Assembly: GCF_001942345.1 (NCBI RefSeq)
Contig: NZ_MKKI01000001.1
Coordinates: 1-64,000 of the forward strand
From: Corynebacterium sp. CNJ-954
GTDB taxonomy: Bacteria > Actinomycetota > Actinomycetes > Mycobacteriales > Mycobacteriaceae
DNA length: 64,000 nucleotides
Reading direction: 5' to 3'
Positions within the stretch are counted from its first letter, which is position 1. Every line of letters starts with the position of its first letter. Position numbers and translations under genes: made by a program. Positions 55,972-64,000 of this stretch are shown here, piece after piece. Under the pieces are notes generated by a model that was given only the letters and a program-made list of their open reading frames with translations, searched no databases and was not told the origin of the DNA.

Positions 55972-56759
55972 GCGTCCTGCTCCTTCCGGGTGCTGCGGTC
56001 TCCGACGAGGCGGAGAACGAGGAGGACAATGAAGGTGATGGCCAGCAGGGCGACGGACACCGCCGCCGCGGCGGACGGGACGTCCGACTCGATCTGCTCC
56101 TGGATGTACTGGGAGGCGACCTGCGTCTCCCCGGGGATGTTCCCGCCGATGAGCACCACCGATCCGTACTCACCGATCGCCCGGGCGAACGCGAGGCCCG
56201 TTCCTGACAGCACCGCCGGCCACAGTGCCGGCAGGATGATCCGCCGGAAGATCGTGGCGTTGGACGCGCCGAGGGATGCCGCAGCCTCTTCGACGTCGTG
56301 GTCGAGCTCGATGAGCACGGGCTGCACGGACCGTACGACGAACGGCAGGGTGACGAACGCCAGCGCGATGACCAGTGCCGGCTGGGTGGCGTTGAGGGTG
56401 ATGTTCATCGGGCTGTCCGGACCGTACAGGCTGAGCAGCACGAGCGAGGCGACGATCGTGGGCAGCGCGAACGGAAGGTCGATGACCGCGTCCACGATGC
56501 GTTTCCCGGGGAAGTCGTCGCGCACCAGGACCCAGGCGATCAGCGTGCCGGTCACCATGTTGACCAGCGCGACGGCGAGGGAGACCTTCGCGGTCACCCA
56601 CAGTGTGTCCCGTGCGCCCGGTGCGGTCACGGCGTCCCAGAATCCGCCGAGACCGCCGGAGAAGGCCTCCGTGGTCAGTGCCACCAGGGGCAGCAGGACG
56701 ATGACGGACAGCCACAGGGTGGCGGTACCCATACTGAGTTTCGTTCTCATGTCACCCAT
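55968..56759 (-). CDS. cysT: sulfate ABC transporter permease
   Basis: A 263-residue permease. Motifs include VIDLPFALPTIVASLVLLSLYG, EEAAASLGASNATIFRRIILPAL and FARAIGEYGSVVLIGGNIP. The six segments start at TATLWLSVIVLLPLVAL. Start taken as ATG 56759, one base after the sulfate-binding protein gene; ATG 56750 is also possible. The frame open to 56957 is a shadow of that gene. Confidence 0.92.
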   Translation of the reverse strand: MGDMRTKLSMGTATLWLSVIVLLPLVALTTEAFSGGLGGFWDAVTAPGARDTLWVTAKVSLAVALVNMVTGTLIAWVLVRDDFPGKRIVDAVIDLPFALPTIVASLVLLSLYGPDSPMNITLNATQPALVIALAFVTLPFVVRSVQPVLIELDHDVEEAAASLGASNATIFRRIILPALWPAVLSGTGLAFARAIGEYGSVVLIGGNIPGETQVASQYIQEQIESDVPSAAAAVSVALLAITFIVLLVLRLVGDRSTRKEQDA

Positions 56760-56760
56760 C

Positions 56761-57939
56761 TCAGACCGCCTGGTAGATCGTCGTGATGGCGCCGTTGGTG
56801 TCACCGCTGCCGGGTTTGGCCCGTTTGAACAGCACCGCGTCCACCACGTCCCAGTCCGCCGTGTCCCCGGCGGGGTCGAGGGAGGGGTCCAGGTCGCGGA
56901 ACGCCCCGGCGAGTTCGTCGATCGTGTGCACGGTGTCCAGGGGCCGGAATGCTCCACGCTGCTCTGCGGGGAGGCCGTCGATCACGTCGGTGGAGTCGGA
57001 GAAGAGGTCTGGACCGGGCCGGAACCCTTCGGCGGCCCACAGTTTCTCGGCGGCCGGGGTGAACAGGTAGTCACGGAACTGCGTGGCTTTCCCGATGTTC
57101 CCGTCGGGGTCGTCGGTGGTGTCGACCACTGCCACGGGGTTCTCGATGCGGAAGGTGTCGTCCGGGACGGTGTAGTCGATGCGTCCGCCGTTGCGGTCCA
57201 GTTCAATGGCCTCGTTCTCGTAGGACAGGAGCACATCACCCTGGCCTCCCTCGAAGGCTGAGGTCGCCTCGCGCCCCGACTTCGGACGGACGGTGAAGTG
57301 CTCGCCGACGAGTCGGGTGAGCTTGCCGAGTGCCTCGTCGTGTGCGGTCCGGGTGTCGGCACCCGCGTCAAGTGCCTGGAAGAGCCAGCTGGCGTAGGGG
57401 GCCAGCAGATTCCACTTCGCCGACCCGGAGCTGGCCGGATTCGGACTGATGACCTCGATCCCGGGTTCCAGCAGGTCGTCCCACGTTTCGACGCCGTGCG
57501 GGTTACCCTCACGGGTGACGAAGGAGACGACCGAACCGAAGGGGACGGACCGTCCGGACTCGTCGTCGGGGACGTTGTCCCGCCAGTCCTCGGCCACCTG
57601 GCCGCCGTCGACGAGACGGGTCACGTCGGGTTCCACGGAGAAGTTCACGATGTCGGTCGGCAGGTGCCGGGCGACCTTGCGGGACTGGTCGCCCGAGGCG
57701 CCGTAACTCTCCGCGAACCCGGTGTCCTGGCCTTCCGGTGTGCTCCGGAACCCGCGGATGACCGCCTCGAACCCCGGCTTCGGGACCGCGTAGGCCACAA
57801 GGTTCAGTCGCTGGTCGCCCGAGGAGACGTCCACCACGTCAGGATCGTCGACAGTTCCCCCGGGCAGCACGGCCACCCCGGCGACGGCCACCAGACCGAC
57901 ACCGACGAGCACCGCTCCCAGGCTGGGTTTGAACGCCAC
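56761..57939 (-). CDS. sulfate-binding protein
   Basis: A 392-residue CysP/Sbp-type protein. The N-terminal hydrophobic segment (LGAVLVGVGLVAVAGVAVLPGG) has no Cys in a lipobox, so it would be a cleaved signal or a membrane anchor. Motifs: LNLVAYAVPKPGFEAVI, FAESYGASGDQSRKVA, DIVNFSVEPDV, SPNPASSGSAKWNLLAPYA and GQGDVLLSYENEAI, matching sulfate-binding pockets. It heads the operon of four genes. A McbR-like site sits just upstream (57961-57976). Confidence 0.92.
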   Translation of the reverse strand: MAFKPSLGAVLVGVGLVAVAGVAVLPGGTVDDPDVVDVSSGDQRLNLVAYAVPKPGFEAVIRGFRSTPEGQDTGFAESYGASGDQSRKVARHLPTDIVNFSVEPDVTRLVDGGQVAEDWRDNVPDDESGRSVPFGSVVSFVTREGNPHGVETWDDLLEPGIEVISPNPASSGSAKWNLLAPYASWLFQALDAGADTRTAHDEALGKLTRLVGEHFTVRPKSGREATSAFEGGQGDVLLSYENEAIELDRNGGRIDYTVPDDTFRIENPVAVVDTTDDPDGNIGKATQFRDYLFTPAAEKLWAAEGFRPGPDLFSDSTDVIDGLPAEQRGAFRPLDTVHTIDELAGAFRDLDPSLDPAGDTADWDVVDAVLFKRAKPGSGDTNGAITTIYQAV

Positions 57940-57960
57940 GACGATTTCCTCTCCTCCGCA

Positions 57961-57976
57961 CAGACTGATCTGTCTA
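57961..57976. promoter_or_regulatory. McbR-like operator upstream of the sulfate operon
   Basis: The top strand reads CAGAC-TGATCT-GTCTA, so the bottom strand is TAGAC-AGATCA-GTCTG. This matches the McbR consensus TAGAC-N6-GTCTA of C. glutamicum at nine of ten positions. It lies 22 nt before the sulfate-binding protein start. McbR represses sulfur-assimilation and methionine genes, so control of sulfate uptake fits. Confidence 0.5.
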
Positions 57977-58053
57977 CTACGCAGGAGACACTATCCGGCC
58001 GGCCGACCGACCCCGCAGAGTTCGATTCACACCGAATGGAATCGGGCACCGGA

Positions 58054-59025
58054 TTAGTCGCTGAGTGCGGGGAACTCCGGTAGCACGTGTTCCGCCAGCT
58101 CGGCCAGCATCTCGTCCACCGGCCTGGTCCGGCTCCTGAGGTGCAATGACACATGGTTGACGCCCATGTCGCGTTGCGACGACAGGATCCTCGTCAGCCC
58201 GTGCCACCCCGTCCGGTACCCGAAGTCACGTCCCTCGACCGACAGGTCGGGGTCCTCCGCCAGATCGATCCACATCGATTCGGCGAACGGCGCGAAAGTG
58301 TCCCCGCAGGACGCCCGCCACCGGTCGACCATCACCTTCTGCTGGGGCAGGGAGCGGTGGTAGGTGATCCACCCATCGCCGTGGGCCGCGTTGTAGTCCA
58401 TGTTCTGCTGGCACGACCCCGTCGGCAGCAGCGGCACGCGCCCGACCGTCGGTTTCGGGACGACGTCCGCTCCACCCATACGGCCCCGCGACCATCGCAC
58501 CGGACGGCCGGTGGACGACCACCCGGCCTGCAGTACCTCCAGGTGCTCGCGGAACACGGCGGCACGGTCCCCCTTCTCCATGCCGAAGGCCGGGAACTCC
58601 TCAGGACGGTCGCCGCTGGCCACCCCCATGAGGAAACGTCCCCCACTGAGCCGGTCCAGACCCGCGGACCGCTTCGCCAGCAGCAGGGGGTGCGCCAACG
58701 GCAGCACAACGGCCGCCGTGCCCAACGCGATCGTCTCCGTGTGCGCCGCCAGCCACGTGAGGAACATGAACGGGTCGTGGATCTGCCCGACATCCCCGAA
58801 GGTGTCGACCCGCAACGGGATGTCACGTGCCCACACGGCCGCGACCCCGGCCTCTTCCGCCGCCCTGACCAGCTCCACCTGACGTGCGACGTCCCCACCG
58901 TCCTCTGCGCCCACCCCCTCTTCCGCGCCCGGCCCCACCGGCAGACTCAGCCCCAGCGTCAGCTTCCCCTCCGCGAAGGTCCGTCGCATCCCGGGCAGAT
59001 CGGCGACTGTAGCTACGGTGCTCAC
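58054..59025 (-). CDS. luciferase-like (LLM) flavin-dependent oxidoreductase
   Basis: A 323-residue TIM-barrel protein of the bacterial luciferase family. Features: VELVRAAEEAGVAAVWARD, FMFLTWLAAHTETIALGTAAVVLPLAHPLLLAK, LDRLSGGRFLMGVASGDRPEEF, and PTGSCQQNMDYNAAHGDG. GTG 59025 is chosen because GGAG precedes it and the DUF3017 gene ends there. The family uses reduced FMN or F420; the substrate is unknown. It starts 3 nt after the previous gene. Confidence 0.85.
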   Translation of the reverse strand: MSTVATVADLPGMRRTFAEGKLTLGLSLPVGPGAEEGVGAEDGGDVARQVELVRAAEEAGVAAVWARDIPLRVDTFGDVGQIHDPFMFLTWLAAHTETIALGTAAVVLPLAHPLLLAKRSAGLDRLSGGRFLMGVASGDRPEEFPAFGMEKGDRAAVFREHLEVLQAGWSSTGRPVRWSRGRMGGADVVPKPTVGRVPLLPTGSCQQNMDYNAAHGDGWITYHRSLPQQKVMVDRWRASCGDTFAPFAESMWIDLAEDPDLSVEGRDFGYRTGWHGLTRILSSQRDMGVNHVSLHLRSRTRPVDEMLAELAEHVLPEFPALSD

Positions 59026-59027
59026 CG

Positions 59028-59420
59028 TCAGCTCCCGAGCGAATCGACGGACACCGCGACCAACAGCATCGATGCCCCGATGGCGAGACAGAACAACGAG
59101 TCGAACTTCCTCGACCGGACGGAGAGCACCCCCAGGATCTCCCCGTCGACCACCCACCGCAGGGCACCGAGAACGAGCATGCCGGTGCCGACGGTGACCG
59201 TCCCCCGACGCCACCGGTCCGCCACCAGGAAGACCAGCCCCACCACCATCACCAGGACGAAGCCGATGACCAGGAGCATCTGCAGTGTCTGGTTCAGCCG
59301 CGAATGCGGTACGTCCGCATCATGCGGGTTACGCAGCAGCGTCCTGCGCTCCGCCGGCGTCAATTCAACAAGGTCGGCCTTGTCTGCCCCGGTGCTGGCT
59401 CCGGCACCCTCCTCACTCAC
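59028..59420 (-). CDS. DUF3017 small membrane protein
   Basis: A 130-residue protein. A polar N-terminus ([20 protein letters not shown]) precedes three membrane segments ([35 protein letters not shown], and [16 protein letters not shown]), with [14 protein letters not shown] between the last two, which fits DUF3017. The GTG start overlaps the folD stop by 4 nt (GTGA), as is usual for this gene next to folD in actinobacteria. Function unknown. Confidence 0.82.
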   Translation of the reverse strand: MSEEGAGASTGADKADLVELTPAERRTLLRNPHDADVPHSRLNQTLQMLLVIGFVLVMVVGLVFLVADRWRRGTVTVGTGMLVLGALRWVVDGEILGVLSVRSRKFDSLFCLAIGASMLLVAVSVDSLGS

Positions 59421-60298
59421 ACCAGCCGCTCCGCCCGTTCCACGACATTGTGGATCAGGAAGGCACGCGTCAACGGCCCCACACCACCGGGGTTCGGGGA
59501 CACCGCCCCGGCAACGTCCCACACGTCGGGGTGTACGTCACCGGCGAGCTTGCCGTCCACACGCGAGACCCCGACGTCGAGGACCGCGGCACCGGGCTTG
59601 ACCATGTCAGCGGTGAGCATGTGCGGCTTACCGGCGGCGGCGATGATGATGTCGGCGTCGCGGGTCTCCTTGACCAGGTCCCTGGTACCGGTGTGGCACA
59701 GCACCACGGTGGAGTTCTCCGACCGGCGGGTGAGCATCAGCCCGATGGGGCGACCCACGGTCACGCCACGACCGATGACGACCGCCTTCGCCCCGTCGAG
59801 CTCCACACCGTAGCGGCGCAGCAGGGAGATCGCGCCGTTCGGCGTGCAGGGAAGCGGGGCGGGCTCCATCAGCACCAGTTTGCCGAGGTTCACCGGGTGC
59901 AGACCGTCGGAGTCCTTGGCAGGGTCGATACGCTCGAGCACCGCATTCTCGTCAAGGTGCTTCGGCAACGGCAGCTGGACGATGTAGCCGGTACACTCCG
60001 GATCGGCGTTGAGCTCGTCGATCACGGCATTGAGCTCCTCCTGGCTCACGTCCGCCGGAAGGTCACGCCGGATACTGTTCACACCGATCTGCTCGCAGTC
60101 GCGGTGCTTCATCTTCACGTAGGAATGGCTGGCGGGATCGTCACCGACCAGGACGGTGGCCAGTCCCGGCGTGACGCCCTGCTCCTTCAGCGCCGCCACC
60201 CGGCGGGTGAGGTCCTCGACGATCTCGTCGCGGTAGAGTTTTCCGTCCAGCGTGGTGGCAGTATCAACAGTGTCAGCAGTCTCCGAAGTCTCAGTCAC
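59417..60298 (-). CDS. folD: methylenetetrahydrofolate dehydrogenase/cyclohydrolase
   Basis: A 293-residue bifunctional folate enzyme. Motifs: [25 protein letters not shown] with the catalytic Lys, [16 protein letters not shown], and [19 protein letters not shown] for the NADP site. [10 protein letters not shown] is at the end. The first 15 residues are an Asp/Thr-rich extension. It heads a run with DUF3017 and the luciferase-like gene. Confidence 0.96.
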   Translation of the reverse strand: MTETSETADTVDTATTLDGKLYRDEIVEDLTRRVAALKEQGVTPGLATVLVGDDPASHSYVKMKHRDCEQIGVNSIRRDLPADVSQEELNAVIDELNADPECTGYIVQLPLPKHLDENAVLERIDPAKDSDGLHPVNLGKLVLMEPAPLPCTPNGAISLLRRYGVELDGAKAVVIGRGVTVGRPIGLMLTRRSENSTVVLCHTGTRDLVKETRDADIIIAAAGKPHMLTADMVKPGAAVLDVGVSRVDGKLAGDVHPDVWDVAGAVSPNPGGVGPLTRAFLIHNVVERAERLV

Positions 60299-60316
60299 GG
60301 CACCAGTATGTCACCC

Positions 60317-60826
60317 TCAGCGTCCGCCCGGGAACCCCGCCTGCCGCCAGGCCTCGTACGCTGCCACTGCGGCAGCGTTGGAGAGGTTCATGCTGCGCCT
60401 GCCGGGCAGCATCGGGATGCGTACCTGCCGGGTGATCCGCGGGTCGGCGAGCGCCTCCTCCGTGAGCCCGGTGGGCTCGGTGCCGAACAGCAGGACGTCA
60501 CCGGGTTCATAGTCGATGTCGGTGTGCCAGGTGTCAGCATGGGCGGTGAAGGCGATGACCCGCGCCCCCGCCGGTCCGGTCAGGGTGGTGAGGGCGGAGT
60601 CCAGTGACGGATGGACATGCACGTCCGCAAGGTCGTGGTAGTCCAGTCCGGCCCGTTTGAGGTGCTTGTCGTCGAAGTTGAAACCCAGGGGCTCCGCCAG
60701 ATGCAGGGAAGCACCTGTACCGGCGCACAGACGGATGGCGCTGCCGGTGTTGCCGGGGATCGCGGGGTGCTCGAAGAGGATGTGGCAGTAGGGGTTCGTG
60801 CCGGTCGGCCCGGTCGTGTCGCTCAC
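60317..60826 (-). CDS. trmL: tRNA (cytidine/uridine-34-2'-O)-methyltransferase
   Basis: A 169-residue SPOUT methyltransferase. Motifs: HILFEHPAIPGNTGSAIRLCAGTGA, FGTEPTGLTEE and MLPGRRSMNLSNAAAVAAYE, which include the SAM-binding trefoil knot. GTG 60826 overlaps the stop of the aminopeptidase gene by 4 nt. The family modifies the wobble position of tRNA-Leu. Confidence 0.93.
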   Translation of the reverse strand: MSDTTGPTGTNPYCHILFEHPAIPGNTGSAIRLCAGTGASLHLAEPLGFNFDDKHLKRAGLDYHDLADVHVHPSLDSALTTLTGPAGARVIAFTAHADTWHTDIDYEPGDVLLFGTEPTGLTEEALADPRITRQVRIPMLPGRRSMNLSNAAAVAAYEAWRQAGFPGGR

Positions 60827-62136
60827 TGTTCCCACCATGCCCGCAGCGTGTCGGTGAACCAGGCGAGGTCGTGGACGCCCGCCATCTCCCGGGCTGAGTG
60901 CATCGACAACAGCGGTATCCCCACGTCCACCGTCGGGATACCGAGCCGGGTGGCGGTGATCGGCCCGATGGTCGAACCGCAGGGCACGTCGTTGTTCCCC
61001 GCGAAAACCTGGTCGGGCGCCCCGGCGCTGCGGCACGCCGCGCGCCAGGCGGCCGAGGTCGTGGCGTCGGAGGCGTACCGCTGGTTGGCGTTGACCTTCA
61101 GTACCGGCCCGCCGTTGATCACCGGACGGTGTACGGGGTCATGTTTACCGGCGTAGTTCGGGTGGACGGAGTGCGCGGCGTCGGCCGAGACGCAGGACGA
61201 CCGGGCGAACATCGCCCGGGTCTCCTCCGCATCCGCGCCGAGGGAGGCGGCGGTGCGGGTCAGGACGTCCTCGAGCACCGGGCCGGCCGCCCCGCTGGTC
61301 GTCGCACTGCCCACCTCCTCGTGGTCGAAGGCCGCGAACACCGGGATGCTTGAGGTGCCGGAGGGGCCGGAGGCACTGTCGGGACGTGCAGCGAGGAACG
61401 CCTGCAGAGAGGTGAAGACACTGCTGAGGTTGTCCATCCGCCCTGCGGCGATGAAATCGTCCTGTGCACCGAACACCTCGCCACGCTGAGCGTCGACGGT
61501 GATCAGGTCATGGGCGAGGATGTCCCCGGGCGTCACTCCCCCGACGTCGAGGGAATCGGCGATGACCTCCCCGATCGTCGGTGCCCCGTCCCCGACCGCG
61601 AACACCGGCTGCATGTGCTGCTGCCGGTCCAGGGTGAGCCCGCTGTTGACGGCACGGTCCAGGTGGATCGCCAGGTGCGGAACCCGGAGTACCGGCCGCG
61701 TGCGCACCAGATGCTCGGTGCCGTCAGCCAGGACGACCCGCCCTGCCAGCCGCAGCTCGCGGTCCAGCCATGCCGGCAGGATCGCCCCGCCGTAGACCTC
61801 CACGGCGGCCTGCCGCCACCCACCCGGCCCGACGATGTCGCCGACCGGTTTGAGCTTCAGCCCGGGTGAATCGGTGTGGGACCCGACGATGCGGAACCGC
61901 TGCGGCCGCTCCCCCTCTCGGGCGGGTTCCGGGATCCGCCAGGCCAGCACCGCACCACCACGCACGATGTAGTGTCCGCCGGCGCCGGCGTCCCACCGTT
62001 CCTTCTCGTCCTGCCGGGTGAACCCGGCCGCCTCCAGCCGGGACGCGACCTCCGCGGCCGCGTGGTAGCTGCTGGGGGATGCGTCAATGAAGTCAATGAA
62101 GTCGCTGAAGTCGGCAGGACCGGTGGAGTCAGTCAT
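60823..62136 (-). CDS. M18 family aminopeptidase
   Basis: A 437-residue zinc peptidase (ApeB/DapE-like M18). Motifs: SHTDSPGLKLKPVGD with metal-binding His-Asp, FAAFDHEEVGSATTSG with Glu/Asp ligands, and the C-terminal VDVGIPLLSMHSAREMAGVHD. Normal length. It is translationally coupled to trmL by a 4-nt overlap. Upstream a hairpin separates it from the S9 peptidase gene. Confidence 0.94.
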   Translation of the reverse strand: MTDSTGPADFSDFIDFIDASPSSYHAAAEVASRLEAAGFTRQDEKERWDAGAGGHYIVRGGAVLAWRIPEPAREGERPQRFRIVGSHTDSPGLKLKPVGDIVGPGGWRQAAVEVYGGAILPAWLDRELRLAGRVVLADGTEHLVRTRPVLRVPHLAIHLDRAVNSGLTLDRQQHMQPVFAVGDGAPTIGEVIADSLDVGGVTPGDILAHDLITVDAQRGEVFGAQDDFIAAGRMDNLSSVFTSLQAFLAARPDSASGPSGTSSIPVFAAFDHEEVGSATTSGAAGPVLEDVLTRTAASLGADAEETRAMFARSSCVSADAAHSVHPNYAGKHDPVHRPVINGGPVLKVNANQRYASDATTSAAWRAACRSAGAPDQVFAGNNDVPCGSTIGPITATRLGIPTVDVGIPLLSMHSAREMAGVHDLAWFTDTLRAWWEQ

Positions 62137-62174
62137 GGGGACCAGTTAACCACCCGGTGTCGCCCGGCCCACGT

Positions 62175-62234
62175 CTGGGACGGACACCTCCGGTTGTTTT
62201 TTCGTCGGCAGACACCCCTGAGCGTCCGTCCCAG
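62175..62234. terminator. inverted repeat after the S9 peptidase gene
   Basis: Arms CTGGGACGGAC (62175-62185) and GTCCGTCCCAG (62224-62234) pair exactly over 11 bp around a 38-nt loop with a run of six T. It lies between the S9 end and the M18 start, both on the minus strand. It could be the S9 terminator or an operator. Confidence 0.45.
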
Positions 62235-62241
62235 GGAGGGC

Positions 62242-64000
62242 TCAGGAGTCGGGGGCGACCCCGTGCTCCCGGAGGAAGGACACCATCCGCCCGGCGATCC
62301 GCTGCCGGTTCACCGCCTTGATGAACTCATGGCCCTCGTCCTCCATCACCAGTTCGCTGGTGGGCACGCCGCGTGCGTCCATCGCTGCCTTCATCTGCCG
62401 ATACTCACTCGGCGGCACATTGGTGTCGTTGGCGCCGTGGATGAACAGTACCGGGGTACGCACGCTGTCCACCCGGTGCAGCGGCGACACCTCGTGCAGC
62501 AGTTCCCCGTCCTGGATCGGGTACCCGTACTTCGGGTAGGCCGCGCTGGCGATCCAGGGTTCGGTGTCACGGTAGAACGTCTGCAGGTCACTCATGCCAC
62601 AGGCACTCACCGCCGCGCGGAACAGGGAGGGGAACCAGGTGACGCCGATGTTGGTGAGGTACCCGCCGTAGGACCGGCCGCTGATCGCCAGACGGTCCGG
62701 GTCCGCCACCCCCATCGACACCAGGAACCGGACGCAGTCCTCCAGGTCGTCGATCCCGGCGAACCGGCCGTACCGGTTGTCGGCGTGCATGAACGTGCGT
62801 CCACCGCCGAAGGAGCCACGGACATTCGGGGTGAACACCGTGATGCCCGCGTCGATGACCTCACGCAGGACGTCGTGGTGTTCCGGGCGCGACTGCCCCT
62901 CCGGCCCGCCGTGGAAGTGCAGTAGGACAGGACGTCTCCCACCCGCCGGCTCGAACTCGGGGTTCGCGCCGCGGTACAGCCAGCCCGACAACTCGACGCC
63001 GTCCCGGGCGGTGAAGTGCAGCAGTTGGGGCTGCTGCACCGCCGCCAGCAGCGGTCGGTCGGGACTGCCGGAACTGTCTGGGGTGGTGTGCAGCGGGGTG
63101 ACCACGCCGCTACGGCAGTCCACCAGGTGTACCGCCCGCGGGACGTCGGGGCTCTCGATCGCCAGCGCGAGCAGACGTCCGTCCCCGGTGAGGGTCAGGC
63201 CGCGTCCGACCATGCCGGGCAGGCGGACGGAACGTCGCACCGTCACCCGTTCGTGGGCGTCCAGGAGAAATACCTCGAGAGATGAGACCCCGTCCTGGTT
63301 CCACAGCACCGCGGCGGTAGCACGGTCCTCGCTGACGATGAACTCGTCGACGTCGGCGTTGGTGTGCCCGATCAGTTCCCGGACCGACATCACCCCGTCC
63401 CGCTCCCGGATCCTCATCACCCGCCTGCGGTCCGCGCCATGGTCACCGATGACCAGCAGCACCGGTGGCTCGTCCCCCACCGGTGGCAGGATATGGCCGT
63501 CATCGGTGGTGGATCCCGGCTGCGGCGGCAGGACGGGCCGCCAGGACCCGTCAGGACGGATCAGCAGCAGTTCCCGGTTCCCCCGCGGGCCGACGCGCAT
63601 CAGGGCGTAACCGCTCTCGGCGGCGACGAGCTGCCCGTCAGCCCTACGGTCCACCACCTCGGTACATCCGGTCTCCGGGTCGAACCGGCGCCCCTCGGCC
63701 ACCCCGTCGGAGCCGACCGCGTCCACGGCCAGCAGATCGTTGTCCCACTCCACGACCGACGTCTTCGCGTCGCCACTGTCCCTGACGAGCACCGCGGACG
63801 GGTCGTCCGGGTCACTGGACACCAGCCAGATCTCGTTGCGCTCGGTGCCCTGCGGTGACACCTCCACCGCCAACCAGCGCCCGTCCGGCGAGTAGCGGAC
63901 CGCCACCGCCGGCCCTTCCGTCGGGATGACGACCGGACGTTCGCCACCGGTGAGCTGCGACTGCATCGCCCGCGGAGACACCCCGTCATGCATGACATAG
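62242..64000 (-). CDS. S9 prolyl-oligopeptidase family peptidase, N-terminus outside window
   Basis: At least 585 residues are encoded and the frame stays open to the window edge, so the true start is beyond position 64000; the ATG at 63993 is probably internal. The N-terminal part is beta-propeller-like (VAVRYSPDGRWLAVEVSP and similar repeats). The C-terminal alpha/beta-hydrolase domain has LLHFHGGPEGQ, the nucleophile GRSYGGYL, the Asp in FIHGANDTNVPPSEY and the His in EDEGHEFIK. It cleaves peptides after proline or small residues, or is an acylaminoacyl-type relative. Confidence 0.92.
   Translation of the reverse strand, partial: YVMHDGVSPRAMQSQLTGGERPVVIPTEGPAVAVRYSPDGRWLAVEVSPQGTERNEIWLVSSDPDDPSAVLVRDSGDAKTSVVEWDNDLLAVDAVGSDGVAEGRRFDPETGCTEVVDRRADGQLVAAESGYALMRVGPRGNRELLLIRPDGSWRPVLPPQPGSTTDDGHILPPVGDEPPVLLVIGDHGADRRRVMRIRERDGVMSVRELIGHTNADVDEFIVSEDRATAAVLWNQDGVSSLEVFLLDAHERVTVRRSVRLPGMVGRGLTLTGDGRLLALAIESPDVPRAVHLVDCRSGVVTPLHTTPDSSGSPDRPLLAAVQQPQLLHFTARDGVELSGWLYRGANPEFEPAGGRRPVLLHFHGGPEGQSRPEHHDVLREVIDAGITVFTPNVRGSFGGGRTFMHADNRYGRFAGIDDLEDCVRFLVSMGVADPDRLAISGRSYGGYLTNIGVTWFPSLFRAAVSACGMSDLQTFYRDTEPWIASAAYPKYGYPIQDGELLHEVSPLHRVDSVRTPVLFIHGANDTNVPPSEYRQMKAAMDARGVPTSELVMEDEGHEFIKAVNRQRIAGRMVSFLREHGVAPDS

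Overview
The window is GC-rich actinobacterial chromosome, almost certainly from a Corynebacterium. The evidence is a monomeric NADP-isocitrate dehydrogenase, the actinobacterial acyl-CoA carboxylase set (AccBC, AccD, AccE), a trehalose-type ABC locus, adjacent metY-metX, and a gene order that from memory follows C. glutamicum (tus genes, purE/purK, PH protein, birA, accD, accE, maf, sulfurtransferase, accBC; upp; trpS; icd; metY-metX; folD). The species cannot be named. Many starts look leaderless, with a TANNNT box 7-8 nt before the start codon. No tRNA, rRNA, CRISPR array or insertion sequence was seen.

Layout. 1-2.3 kb: a NarL/LiaR-type two-component pair beside the first codons of an ABC ATPase. 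2.4-7.1 kb: tusK-tusE-tusF-tusG plus a 77-aa membrane protein, a trehalose/maltose-type importer. 7.1-10.6 kb: YdcF-like protein, purE, purK, PH-domain membrane protein. 10.6-18.7 kb: birA (frameshifted), accD, accE, maf, sulfurtransferase, accBC, glpK, covering biotin loading and malonyl/acyl-CoA carboxylation with neighbours. 18.7-24 kb: DUF1707 protein, M20 amidohydrolase, nucleoside phosphorylase, phosphohexomutase, uracil phosphoribosyltransferase. 24-27 kb: a helical protein, an NlpC/P60 hydrolase (frameshifted), a 59-aa ORF and a protein with duplicated modules.

26.9-38.9 kb is the accessory part. A DUF222/HNH gene with a LexA-like box inside its promoter sits next to an unusual co-directional run of eight genes. 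That run has a complete CUT2-type sugar ABC transporter, then an FHA/winged-helix protein (interrupted by an in-frame TAG), a membrane-anchored ectodomain protein, a Ser/Thr kinase, a J-like membrane protein and a multi-pass membrane protein, with short gaps or 4-nt overlaps. A paralogue of the ectodomain protein lies across the HNH gene. Next to the run is a lower-GC patch with an anchored orphan and a 60-aa ORF.

39-64 kb is mostly core: DUF1707/LiaF-like protein, adenosine deaminase (frameshifted), D,D-carboxypeptidase, YhjD-like protein, trpS, LysR/TDT pair, exonuclease III, MFS exporter, icd, metY-metX, a sulfate ABC transporter (cysA frameshifted near its 3' end) with a McbR-like operator, a luciferase-like oxidoreductase, DUF3017, folD, trmL, an M18 aminopeptidase and an S9 peptidase cut by the window edge.

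Five genes carry an apparent single-base indel in a short G or C run and a sixth has an in-frame amber codon. Because birA should be essential, sequence error is the first explanation to test. If confirmed, the lesions would be biologically notable.
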